Source of the DNA: Carnegiea gigantea
Taxonomy: Eukaryota > Streptophyta > Magnoliopsida > Caryophyllales > Cactaceae
Length of the DNA: 64,000 nt
NCBI GenBank assembly: GCA_029747015.1
Contig: JAKOGI010000001.1
Span: forward strand, 5,003,501 to 5,067,500
Direction: 5' to 3'
Below, in pieces: positions 49,994 through 62,433 of this stretch. The notes below the pieces were generated by a model. It saw only the letters and a program-made list of their open reading frames with translations. It was not told the origin of the DNA and did no database searches. Position 1 is the stretch's first letter, and each line of letters begins with the position of its first letter. The position numbers and the translations under genes are program-made.

Positions 49994-51562
49994 TAAGACG
50001 GTAACCTTCAGCACCCCATAAATTAATTAACTCCCAAAAAAAAGGGAAAAAGAAAAAAGACGTTGGACTCCATGCATGAACGTACGTAATGATTTTGCCA
50101 CCTTTGCGAGGCTACACTACCCACCCCTATATGTAGCACAAGAGGCTTAGCTAAGATAAGACAGTGATTAATTACAACCTCCAGTTTTATTTGTGTTGGT
50201 TATTAATCAACAATAATAATTCCTAAGGTTGGCAGACGTTCGCATTTGTCAATGTATCAATTGAAATTATTTTGTCGCCATGTTGAAATTAGAGGCAACA
50301 ACCATGTTCCTAACTAGCTGTAAAGTTTGATGATGATCCTCCTATTTTGTTTTCTTTATTAATTATTTGCACAATATAATGACCTTTTGGGTTTTATATA
50401 ATACTGCTGCAATTATCGTCATAATTAATTATATTTTAATGATCCAGACAAAGACTAGTAAAAGGCCTATCATCATCACATTGTCCATGCATCTAACCTA
50501 AGGATAAAGATTTGAATATTTGATCATAGCTTTAAAAGCCAAAGTCAAATTGATTGGATTTTTGCCATAAATTCTATCAGAAAAATTGATTACCAAATAA
50601 TTATCGTGATTTTTTAATATTCTTTCTTCTTATCTTTTTTAAAAACATTAAATAGAAAGAAAACTTTGTTTAAAATTATTTTCATGTCTTTTTAAAAACT
50701 ATGGATCAAAAACTATATCATTATAACAGTTACGTTGAGAAGCGAAGTACATGTGATTTCAACTAAAAGTAGAATATAATGCATAAATTAAAAGTTAATA
50801 GTAGTAGACAAAATATTTTACATTGTTACTTTCGTATTCTTATTTGATATTTGTATTTTGGTAGGATAATATGGATTGGGTTTTGTAGATAGCCTTGCTA
50901 TTAAATGTCTACCTCCATTTAATTTTAATAGTTATTTGACATGAATTTCAGGATGTTGAACATGCGTAGATGTATTATATTATCTTTTTAAAAATGTCAT
51001 ATTTACAATGTTAGTTGTTTAAGTAGAAGATACTTACTCATAAATTAGTAGTTTTATTTTTGACAATTAACTGGTATATATTTTGATCAGATGACTAACA
51101 AAAACATATGAGCAAATTGATAATCATTTTTAAATGAATTATTAGTCACTCCACTTTTAATGAGCCTTGGAATATGCACTCTAGAGGAATTGAAATTCCA
51201 GAAATTAGTATGCAATGCATGTAATGATTACTATAATAGAACATCCCAAAGTAGACTTTTCGAAATTTCTCCTTCAAATTTCCACAATGTATATAGACAT
51301 TGCCCCTATACCATGACAACGAACACTGATTAGTTACCTTGAAAGAGGTGGGTCCATTTTTTAGGAGGAAAATCACTTAGAAATTACTTTATATTTGATT
51401 TTGAGGGCATCGAGAAATTTGAATGAAGTACCCCCCACATCCGCAAACTCGTCATTTATTTACCTTGACAGTAATGTTGCTTTCCAGTCATTTTTTGTGC
51501 ACGAAGTGGACATCAGTCACCTTTCTTGGATGCTTTGATTGCAATCACCTTATTTTAATACC

Positions 51563-51623
<61 letters not shown>

Positions 51624-52459
51624 CATAAAACCTAGCAACATATCTTATCACATTTTTGAAATACATTCAAATATTTAAATAAAAAGACAATCTTTAATGG
51701 TATTTGAAAGAGCTCTTTTGTTAATTTAATTAATCCTCCAATACCTAGACAAAATGACAAACTGAATACTTAATTAATTACGATACTTAATATGTACAAT
51801 GTAATTTACTATGATTACCATTGATTTTTGAAAAACTTGTGCTATGTCATTTATCGAAACAACAAAGAAACACAATGGATACATGCATACAAGAAAATTT
51901 TCCAATTATTTGAGGTCAATAATTGTGCTAAACGTGCATTGAAATTTCTAGGGGTGGGCCTTCTATGTTTCTACTCAGTAAACGTAACTTTTTTCCAGGA
52001 TCCTCTATGTAGTAACTTTCAACCTTAGCTTTGTACATGTCATGATACTAATATATCTCCGATTGTTTGCTCGTTCACTCATGCATGTACCAGGTGAATA
52101 ATGTTAATTCCTACTCAATCATGCATACACCCACCACGAATGCATGCATGCTCTATTTGACCAGCTAGCGGTTTCAGCAAATTAAGACTGATTAGGTATC
52201 AAGCCAGGTTTATATTTTTTTGATGAAGAATCGCCCAAAAGTAAAGTTCCAATGAGATCGGCACAAGGCTTTTGTTGGGTTGAGTGAAACAACCGTGAAA
52301 ACCTAATTTTCTGGGATTTTTTTAATAAAAAAGTATATATATATACGGGATATTATAAGGCTAAATGGGTTTGGGAAAGGATCTTCATCCTCTTTTTTAG
52401 TGCCTTTTTGGTTTTTAGCCTGAATTGTGTTAAATTCTATGTTAATAAGTAGCATAATT
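49994..52459. other. Intergenic, AT-rich
   Basis: No gene or clear element seen apart from the long (TA)n tract at 51,566-51,620. Confidence 0.5.
51566..51620. repeat. (TA)n microsatellite
   Basis: About 27 uninterrupted TA units; a likely site of length variation. Confidence 0.95.
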
Positions 52460-52608
52460 CATGGCTCTTGAATAAATAATATAGAGCTATTGTTGGCTCA
52501 ATAGGAGTATAGCCCCCCATTATAAATTTCTCTATTCACAAAAACTCAAACTCGAAGTCTTACTTAAGAAAAATAAATATCAAATTGCTTGAACCAACCT
52601 GTATTGAC
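52460..52608 (-). mobile_element. SINE-like repeat, inverted copy
   Basis: On the minus strand GGTTGGTTCAAGCAATTTGA (A-box region) is followed by CGAGTTTGAGTTTT (decayed B box) and then a tail with GAATAGAGAAATT and TATTGAGCCAACAATA. These blocks have the same order as in the repeats at 12,846 and 55,515. It is more diverged than the other two. Confidence 0.5.
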
Positions 52609-54615
52609 ATCCTTAAAATATATTAACCATATAGGTTACAATTTAGCCAACAAAATTAGTTCGATATTTGATAGCTGGTTGCCAATCATATGTGTGTGAC
52701 AAATTTTAATCCATCTAATGTAGTGATATACAACTATCAAATACTTCTAAAAAATGGCTATCGAAGACATTTGGCACCACCTTTCTTTAAAAGAAAAGAA
52801 AAAGTTAATTGTCAAACTCATACAGGTATGGCATTAAAAGTCCAAGATCTAATTTAAGCATTGCACAAAAGGCCAAAAATTGGTTGTCTCATTGTTTTCG
52901 TTTAGGATGTTTCCTGCTTTTCTCTTTATTTGGGGCACGTAATCTATCTTCCAGATTAAACTTGATTGCGAGTAACTTACATTTGTTTAAGCCAAAACAT
53001 CGAATTATAGGGAACATTTCATATATTAACAATGGATTGATGACGAGTGTATGGAGTTTTTAATTCATATGAGCTTGTCTTCCAGAATACACTTACTTTT
53101 TAGTCGAATTATTATCAAAATACCCATTCATATTGAGGTAAATATTATTTGTAACCGATTATTTTTGAAATTATTTTTTAACTCATCTCAACTAAAAAAA
53201 AATATTATCATATGGAGAAAATTTATTATTATTCATACCCCTTCATATTGGAACTTTTGGAGGCCATGTGATAATAATTTCTAAGTTAAGGAGGTTAAAT
53301 AATAATTACAAAAATTAGACAAGCTCATATGTGTTAAGAATTCTTCATATAATGAGACTTGATAATTGACATAACAACAAAATTAGAAATTCCGATATCA
53401 AGTTATTTGCAGGTTGGCAAATAATGATTCATCTTCTTCAACTAAAAAAAAAAAAAAAAAAGGAGTTTATTTTTTCCAACTTTTGCACACAAATTAAAGT
53501 TGCGATTCCATTAACCGTAATATTACTTCATCCATGCACACGTTAAGTTTGCAGCAGGCAGGTAAAGAGAGCCTCTCGATCAAATTAAAGAGCATCAAAG
53601 CTAGAGGTTTAAATTTATCCAACAAGGGAGACTTTTAATTTGATAAATATATATCGTAGGAAAGTGTTGGTGGTGTTCATGCACTTTCTCCCAAGTCCCG
53701 CCAATCTTCTAGATCTGTTGTTTAATTTCATTATTCTTGCCTTCATATTTGGCCTCAATGGTTTGGTATAAATCATACATTCCCTGCTCCTTGTTGAACT
53801 GGTTAAGTACATAGATATTTAGCACATTTATACTTAAAGTTCTCTCATTAATTTCCTTAGTCTTTCATCAATGTCACAACTCACAGCTACTAGAGTAATT
53901 TTCCTTTTTTTTTGGGTGGGTATGCTGGACCCACCATAACCTTTTCTACGGTGTTTTAGGTTTGTTTGTTTATGTCTTTAGAACTAGCTGTTAGTAGCGG
54001 CATACCAACGCTTATCAATGTTTGCTAGCGGCTAGAAATAGCGATTTAACGATTATCAGCGGTTTGTAATGATTATAAATAGCGCTTAAAGATCACAAGT
54101 AGCCATCAATCATTACTTACTAATGGTTATCAACATTTGTAGTAGTTGTGATCAACAATTATGCCAGTTACTAGTTACCAAATACTTGTGAAACATTGAA
54201 ATGAATATGCCCTTAATTAGTAGACTAGAACGACAATCCATAGCAATAGTGGATCTAGAAACCTCATACAAGGATGTGGCACTATAAATTTTACAAAAGT
54301 TGATAAAAATCGATAAGCTTTTATAGTCTTCCGTTATGGGTGTTTATATATAATTAATTTTTTTCTCTTTTGGCTAACTTTAACTTCTACATGAATTGAT
54401 TACTTGAAAATGATTTAATTTCCTTTTTGTTAGACCTCTAACAAGACCCCAGTAAATTCGTGTCTTACATTATTTTTTTTTTGGGTAATTTTGTTGAGTC
54501 ATTATTGTCCAACGCAAGTTCTCTTATAAATAAGAAATACGAGATTGGTGATCTAAAGAAATATGTTTCGCAACTCCATATTTTTGGTACCAAGGGATCA
54601 TAATTTTAGGACTTA
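52609..54615. other. Intergenic, AT-rich
   Basis: No supported gene. A stretch at about 53,985-54,170 is built from short AGCGG/GCGATT/AACGATTAT words and may be a decayed repeat; it could not be assigned. Confidence 0.45.
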
Positions 54616-54872
54616 GGGTGTGTTTGGTAGGAGGGAAAATTATTTTCCCATTTTACGCTGTTTGGTAAAAGTTGGAGGGGAAAATCATTTTACCCCATGG
54701 AAAGGAAATTGTTTTCCTTTGAAAAAGTAGGGAAAATCATTTTTCAACTCTTTAATATTTCACTTTCATGTCCGATTTTCGTTCTCTTTCTTTGCTTCTC
54801 CTTTATCTCATTCTCTACTTACCCCGTACCTCTTGCATTTTTAGAATAGCCATGGTTTAGGGTTGAGTTTGT

Positions 54873-54932
<60 letters not shown>

Positions 54933-55244
54933 CCCCTTTTTTTTCTCCCCTTCTTTGGCTAAAGGAAAAAAAATATTATTATAAATTTGTAAGGCCTGTT
55001 TGATGGCCAAGTTGACTTGTTATCTATTAACTTAGCTTATTAGTAGCAAACAATTGGAAATGATTGTCTTAGAAATAATTTTTCATTCTACCAACCAGCA
55101 GAAAATCAAGTGTAAAGACAATTATTTTCACCCCTACCACCAAACAGTAGAAAATGTAAGCGAAAAATCATTTTTCTTGAAAAAATATTTTTCACGGAAA
55201 ATAATTTTCTGTAAAAATGATTTTTCCTCCTATCAAACACACCC
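54616..55244. mobile_element. Tourist-like (PIF/Harbinger) MITE, GGGTGTGTTTGG type
   Basis: 629 bp flanked by TTA on both sides (54,613-54,615 and 55,245-55,247). Terminal inverted repeats GGGTGTGTTTGGTAGGAGG and, on the other strand, GGGTGTGTTTGATAGGAGG continue into a long imperfect inverted repeat of AAAATNATTTT words. No transposase. A long (CT)n tract lies inside. Confidence 0.85.
54874..54929. repeat. (CT)28 microsatellite
   Basis: Twenty-eight uninterrupted CT units within the MITE at 54,616-55,244. Confidence 0.95.
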
Positions 55245-55514
55245 TTAAATTAGACCCTAATTTTAACGATGAATTAAAACTCTGATGTTCTAATTTTAAT
55301 TAGTATTACGTATGTACTGGGCTCTTCCTTCTCCAATCAAAGGTCAGCGTCAAATTCCACCATTCAAAAGTGCAATATCAAAATTGGTGCTGAATTTTTT
55401 GTTTGATCATCAAATTAATTATTATAACGAGAATATCATCAAAATCACCAATTATTGTCACAAATCCTACAAGTGCCAAATTTTCTACAACTCGCATATT
55501 GCATATTTGCCGAT

Positions 55515-56071
55515 ACAGGTTGGTTCAATTGGCTTGACAATATTCCCCTTAAGTACGGTATCGAGTTCGAGTCTTGCGAATAAATAAAGGGGGTGTTTGG
55601 TAACAACAGCTTTTTGGGAAAAAATAACTGTTTGGGAGGATTTTGGCTGTTTTGACCAAATCAAACAGCTAAAAGGTGTTTGGTAAAGAACTGTTTGTAA
55701 TAGCTGTTTGGCTCCAAAAAACTCTTTTTGAAAAAGTTATTCCTATTAGCCTTTTGATAAGAGCTTTTTGTAGAAATAACATAATTATCCATAAGTTTGA
55801 AAAAATTACACACATCTCATTAAAAACTAATTCATAAATAAGGGCATAAATGAAATTTTACCAACATATTTTTTAGAAACAGCTAATTTTTACCAAACAC
55901 TTTTTTTAAAAACAGCTAATTCAAACAGCTAATATAAACAGCTAATACAAACAGCTAACAGCTGTTCATCAAACAGGGCCAAAATCTGTAATGAGAGAGT
56001 TCTTACCCTTTATTGAGCCAATAATATTTCGACTCCAGTGAAATAAAATATACAAAGGCCAAAAAATAAAA
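55515..56071 (+). mobile_element. SINE-like repeat split by a MITE
   Basis: The left part (55,515-55,588) has A-box-like GGTTCAATTGG and B-box-like GAGTTCGAGTCTT and ends GAATAAATAAA. The right part (55,981-56,071) resumes with AAAATCTGTAATGAGAGAG and TATTGAGCCAATAATATTTC, ending in an A-rich tail. Joined, the two parts follow the same block order as the repeat at 12,846-13,007, so the DNA between them arrived later. Confidence 0.6.
55589..55980. mobile_element. MITE with GGCCCTGTTTGG-type ends, nested in a SINE-like repeat
   Basis: 392 bp with inverted ends GGGGGTGTTTGGTAACAAC and, on the other strand, GGCCCTGTTTGATGAACAG. Flanked by AAA on both sides, a 3-bp target duplication. Subterminal CAGCTAAT/AGCTGTTTG words repeat several times. 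Related to the larger element at 62,434-63,275. Confidence 0.7.
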
Positions 56072-59000
56072 CTTGCACATTTGTATTCTATTAAAAACTA
56101 GGCCCATTGAAAAGGTGATCACAATCAAAATCTACCAATCAAAGGCCAACATCCAAGTTAGTGTTAAGCCTGGCCCTCCCTAATTAACGTCGTCGTCATC
56201 ATCATCATTAATTGTCATTATCTTCTAAATTTCAAGTTTTAAACAACATTACATCTAATAATGTAACTTATTTATTCTTTCTAGGTCCCATACCACTATT
56301 TTCCAGACGTTATTGTCGAAGTTTCGGTTTTTGCACCCCAATTAGGCCATAAAATAAATCCTTCAAAATGGAATTATAAATTATAATTGTACTATTTATG
56401 GGTATTTTGTAAGCGAGGCACTTGCAATCAATATGCTTACCCCATGTTGATGCCTACAATTATAAGCGGTAATGTATATCATACACATAGAATTATGTAT
56501 TCTCACTTATCAAGTATCTATATTTTTTCAATATGTATTTATCATATAGACAAATTATAATATATGATGCTGATGTGACTTATGAGAGCACGTGCTTTTA
56601 GGATATGATTATAGGCTTTGTAAGAAAGCATATCATAGGAGACAATGCACTTGATTGCAACCTTTGGGTTAAATCTTCATATGTGGACAATTCATTTATC
56701 TTTTAACTTTGAAAGTCTAAGATTTTGTAATGAAATATTTATTTTTTAATCAATATACCACGATATTTTTTATTGAAAAAAAGGAAAAATTGAACGAGCA
56801 ACATGTGCTCGTACCAAAAATATGTAGAATATCTACACACTCATTTAACTTGTCCTAAATTTTAGCAAATAACTTACTAAAAAAGAAAAACTTGTTGCAT
56901 CAAAGGAAAAAAATAACTTGTTACAATACTTAATTAAGCATGTGTTTATGAATGTTAGGTGAATTGAATGCAAAGCAACACTCACGAGTCTCTTGAATAT
57001 GGCACTCACATGCAATGTATCAAAAATCTTGAAATGTTTCAGTCAAATCCCCCCCCCCCCGGGGGGAGGCTTTTTGCTTGGTTTTATGATATGAAGTTGA
57101 GAATGGCCAATCAAGAATAGATGCTAGAATTAGCAAATTATCTACCATATTACTACATATATGTATCATTCATAATTTTAACCCAAGAAATAAAAAGCAA
57201 CTTATGCCCTCCCCCCCCCCCCAAAAACCCAAAAAAAGAAAAAAAAGGAGTAGCATATATGTACATGTCATTTTTCGGATTTTATGTTGGTTTGCATAGA
57301 TCTCACTTAATTCAAACAAGAGAGTAAATAAATAGGATACGTTAAAATGGAGAAAAATTAAAGTTGTAATTTCAAAAGTTCATGACTTGAGATTCAATTT
57401 TTTTAGCATACATTTAACAGATATAACAAAAGTTCAAAAATGCATGTTCATTTCAATGGAATTTCGGATGAAAATTCGTTAGAAATTTGAATGTCGGAAG
57501 GATTTTCGGACGAAATGGATCAGAAAAATGATCGAAAATTTGATGGTCGAAAAAACTGTCGGGTCTGTCGAAAAACCAGTCAAAAATGACTAATCCTATC
57601 AAAAATTCCACCAAAAATTGCTAATCCTGTCAAAAATTTCGTCGAAAAATTGGTCGGGCAGGTCCATCCAAAATTGATGAACTCGTCAAAAATAGCAAGT
57701 ATGTTTGTTGTATACATACATATATAAAGAAAAAAAATGTTCGTAGATCATGATTTGGTGTTGATCTAATATACAACAGCATAATTTTTGATGTGAATGA
57801 AGCGCAAAAGTTGATATAAGCATCATTCGGATCCAAATTTCTGATAATAACTCACAAAAATTGTACCGGTTGAGTTAGTTGACACCTACATGGGAATCTA
57901 TTGATTATGTTTCTCCTATAAGAAAATAAAGAAATGAAAAGCGGTATCCGTACTTGATGTATTGAGAAAAACAGGAGCTATAGCTAGGCAGCGTCAGCCC
58001 ACAGCATCATCAACATGGATTCCCTCTCTCTCTCTCTCTCTCTCTCACATCTCATGTTAACGTTCATGTGGTTGTCTGAATGTGATGCAGTTGCTCTATT
58101 TTGTTTTAAAGTAAGAGAAGGTAATTAAGGGTGTCCTCCCTCCCTCAAAGTTAGAATAAAAATTGACGCATGAGTTGAGTTGAAGTAGTATTTTTGAGTG
58201 CCCCTTCCACCACACAATTGCAATTTGTAGATGTAGGCCTCTTCTTGGCTGTTGTTTATGTTCATACTGTTATGGGTCCACCTCATTCAAGTTTTTGCAC
58301 AGTTTTGATACCATGTGAGCTACCTAAAGTAGCTAGATCGGCATACACATATGATGCCACTACACATGTGGTCTTCTTTGCAATGAAAATGGTTATGCAT
58401 GCATGTGTCTAATTAAGTTTGTATGATCATCTTCTTTCGCGTTGCCTTCTCTCTACCTTGTTGATCTCATATTGTAATACTCGACCATAATAACTTCGCA
58501 TTTACAGATCGTGAAAACTCATGTGAGCAGAGTGTACTCTAGACTGAAGAAGAACCAAATGCAGGATGTATAGCTGAAAATATGTCCTGCCATCTCTGGT
58601 AATTTCACGTCTAAGTCTAATGGATGTCCTTTTGTATCTGTCATTTTTTTAACTAATGAAAAGATGTGAATCATGTGATCATGCATTAATGTAATTATGC
58701 AAGTAAATGATTTTTTATGGCGTAATTACGTAAATGATTGAATGATTAATTAATTTCTCTTATCAAATTGATTAATTAAATTGAATAGCGGCCAATTCCT
58801 TCCTGGGGGCTGGTAGCTGGGACTAGGGAAGCGAGGAAAAGTAAGTAATTCAAATTTTTAAAGGTCTGTATGACAAGTTTTCTCCAAAAATTTGAGAATT
58901 TGTCACTTTCTGGGAATGCAGACAAATGAAAGAAAAGGTAGTACATGTATTCGATGTTCCTGGAGTTAAATTCAGATTGAAACTATTCATATACATGCTT

Positions 59001-59557
59001 TTATGTCTCATTTTCTGTTTGCAGTGGAATAGAAGGCTAAAGTACAGCATAATTATCCGTCATGTATATGTCATAATCAACTTTTATAGTTGACGAAATG
59101 GCATAAAGCATAAGTGTTTATAGTGCAATAAAACAAATGTATCATTACTTTAGGTTTTACTCAGGGTATGTTCTTTTTGATTTATGAGATGTATTATCTT
59201 ACTTATTGTTGAAACCTATTAGATCATGTTGAAATGTATTGAATCATGTTCAAACAAGATAAAACATTTTAAAAAATATAACTAGATATTTTCAATGAGT
59301 ATTTAATAGCACTGAATTGTGTTGAATTGTGTTGAAGTTTACTGAATACTTATAACAAATACTATAATAAGTCGACAAAAATATGAGCTTATTCAATAAT
59401 TATGAAATAAGACATCGTCTCATGGGACACCATGTCTCCATTGTTGAATCCTTTGCATGCTGCATATGCTATGTGGCATGGTAAGTTGGTTTCGCTCAAT
59501 AAAAGCTCTTGTATTTTTATTAGCCAGTGCTTAGAGTCCAACAAAAATAGCCTCTTA
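56072..59557. other. Intergenic with simple repeats and a TCGAAAA-rich patch
   Basis: No supported gene. Holds C13/G6 (57,051-57,066) and C-A homopolymer pairs, the clustered TCGAAAA-type words at about 57,440-57,690 and a (TC)n run at 58,023-58,047. TCAGGGTATGTTCTTTTTG at about 59,165 looks like an isolated end of the Tourist-like MITE family. Confidence 0.45.
57440..57690. repeat. Clustered TCGAAAA/TTTCG words, possible CACTA subterminal array
   Basis: Words such as GTCGAAAAA, TCGGACGAAAT, GTCAAAAAT and TTTCGTCGAAAAA recur about a dozen times in both orientations in 250 bp. Short repeats of this kind are typical of subterminal regions of plant CACTA elements, but no CACTA terminus or transposase is visible here. 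Confidence 0.35.
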
Positions 59558-59804
59558 GGGCTTGTTTGTTTTCAACAGTTTTAATTATTATCTGCTACTC
59601 CAAACCCCTCTAAAAAATACTCTTAATTTACTTCAATGTATTTATACATATTCTAACCTGCTCCAATCCTATCCATTATATATGCTTTAACTCCTCAAAA
59701 TTGCTATCAATCTAATTCAATCTATTCCTACTTGCACTGACCTATTTCAAGCTGCTCCAACTTAGTTTAACATGCTCATTCAAAATGCTGAAAAAGAAAA
59801 TGTC
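59558..59804. mobile_element. Diverged Tourist-like MITE
   Basis: 247 bp between two TTA triplets (59,555-59,557 and 59,805-59,807). The left end GGGCTTGTTTGTTTTCAACA and the right end, complement GACATTTTCTTTTTCAGCA, are imperfect inverted copies. CTCCAA/TTCAA words fill the inside. Non-coding. Confidence 0.55.
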
Positions 59805-59807
59805 TTA

Positions 59808-62433
59808 GTCCAGTTAGAGGAGTAATTGAATTACCCTAGATCCCACATTAAGTGAGACTCACAGTAAGAAAGATTGTTGTTGTTATTAAACATAAAAAAA
59901 ATATTTATATAAATTTCTAAGAATCAACATAAACTTTTGGTTGATGTAATCCTTAAAATGCTATCAAATACAATGTTATTTATATTCTCAAGTTCAAATC
60001 TCATTCTGAATCATAAATTATTGCAAGACATGAAAACAAAATTAAAGCACTCGCATTATCTAATCATACACCATCAACTTAACAAACCATCAACTGTCCA
60101 TATCTTATTCTTTCGGCAGGTTCATTAGTCTGAGATGAACCTAGGAGACATTGTTTTACTTAGGTACGTTACATATAGATGTATGTAATTCCCATGCAAC
60201 TATGCAAACATTGATGCAATCTCATCGACTCATCGTAGCTGATGAAGGTAAAAAAGCAGGTACGTGGGTAGCATAGGTAGCTAGCTAGTAGCTAGGGCAC
60301 AGATTCTATTTAGGGATTGGCATTTAGCATCCGTCATTATTTGAGGGCAGTGAAAAGATGTAATCATGGACATCTTTTTACATGTTACTTTACATTTTGT
60401 ATGATCATCACGATGATGATGGTGAAACCTCAAAATTGGTGTGGATTACTGTGAAAATGAAATAGAAAAAAGTCGTCTTCAAAAGTGCTGGGAAATCGAG
60501 AAGGGTTGAGCACCACACACAAGCACATACACGTATCTGTATGTACAGTCATACACAATATTGTATGTTCATCTTCTTCAGCAATAATAATAATCCATGC
60601 AACGACCAGGGCCAGCCAATTGGTAATGCCCTCAAAAGATGTGCTCTTTTCTGTCGTCTTTTTTCTGTGATATGATCTTAGCATGCAAAACTAACAGTAT
60701 TTTCCTTTTCTTTCCCTGTTTGGTAAGGGGGTTTACAATCACGAAAGCTCTCAATTTCAGCTCCTTAAATTAGCTTTTAATTTAAATCCAAGTATTCAAA
60801 AAGTTTAATTCACCAAACACTCAAATTAACTTTTAAATAGATCAAACAGCTAGTCAGTCAAAAGTCCTTTTTCCGACCCAAAAACACTTTAAAAAAATTT
60901 GTTTACGTGTGAATCTAGTCTGAAGCACTGCCCGCACTAGCTAAATTTTTCACAGGTGATCTATGAGCTAAAATTTCTTGATCTTTATAGCCTTTTTTGT
61001 GTGAACTTACAGACTATTACAAAATGACTGACATTTACATGACATTCATTCATCCTCTTTAATTATACAGATAGCACTTATCCTATAGACTTGTGTTTAG
61101 ACCCAATAATGTGACGTAATTTGGACCATAGAAGTAATATTTTTTAAAACAGGAAACCATGAAAATAAGTGGTAGGTTGTAGGAAAATAAAACAAATATC
61201 ATACATGGTGACTCAAGTGTATAAACTCGGTGCTATCAATCACATCATATAATTTGTACTACACGGGCTAGGTGACTTCTTCTATATCAGATCCTTTTTA
61301 CGAAGATGGTAAATCAATTGCGACGCATAAGGCATATTACAAATATAATTAACAAAAAGGAAAAGAAAAATCAATTTGTACGTTTGAATTATCATTTGCT
61401 TTGTATGTTGGACGTAAAAATGGACAAGCCTTGATGACAACACGCCATCAATCGTACAAATTTTACAGTTTTAGGGCCGGCCCATCTTAAATTTATTGGG
61501 AGCATGAGCTGAGCCTGGCCTCAGCTGACGCAATTGGGCTAACGGATGCTCTTTCAGCTTATATTTTGCTATTGGGCCCAAAAACGTTTGATCCGACGGG
61601 ACCCAGTATTTTCTCTTTTGGACAACGAAGGCGGGAAGCAGAGAAGCCCATCCCAGCTTTCACAACTTCTATAATTTTCTTGCATATTTGTTGTATTTAT
61701 TTAATTAACTAACATTTTATTTTAATGTGTCCTTGGTAACAGATTTATTACTATCGTAATTTTTTGTGTATTTATTTCACATAATTAATATTTAATTTTT
61801 GATGAAATTAATAACTAATAAATTAATCAATATTTTCTTATTTATGCTGTTTATTTATTTGTGTATTTAGTAAATAAATTGATAACTAACAAATATTTGA
61901 AAAAGAAAAGCAGTTTTGAATATTTAAGAAATAGGGATTAAATTTTATGAATAGATATATATATTCTTGCACTGATAAATAGGTACAATTGATAAATATA
62001 ATATGATATGCACTATTTGAGGGAACAGTTTGGTACTAAATTTGTTACACTTCTCTTTTTTCTTTGTTGTTTCGGTTGAAAGCTTGAAAAATCAAAGTCT
62101 TAAATTTGAACATTAGAATGATTAGGTTCAAATATTAGACATTTTTACTCAGATTTGAGGTCATGGAGGATTGTTTGAGCCTCTAATCTTAACATAATCC
62201 AACCATGATATTTTTGTCTAAATAACTTAATTCTTCAAATCCAATTAAGCCAACCTCAAATTTTATTTTTTTTAATCTTAAAAAGCGAGTTCCATAATCG
62301 AGCCCGCAACCTTTAAGATTAAAGGCTTGACTCTCGTATTTGGCTTCAGCAAAAATGCTAGTGTTGACAAAGGTACATGAGAAATATGATCCCCCCCAAA
62401 AAAAAGTAGCATGAGAAAAGCAAAAATTCATTT
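59808..62433. other. Intergenic, AT-rich
   Basis: No supported gene. CTGTTTGGTAAGG at about 60,717 and ATCAAACAGCTAGTC at about 60,840 look like fragments of the GGCCCTGTTTGG MITE family. Confidence 0.45.

Noticed and set aside
59165..59420. Possible Tourist-like MITE starting GGGTATGTTCTTTTTG
   Set aside because: No convincing inverted partner end or matching TTA was found downstream.
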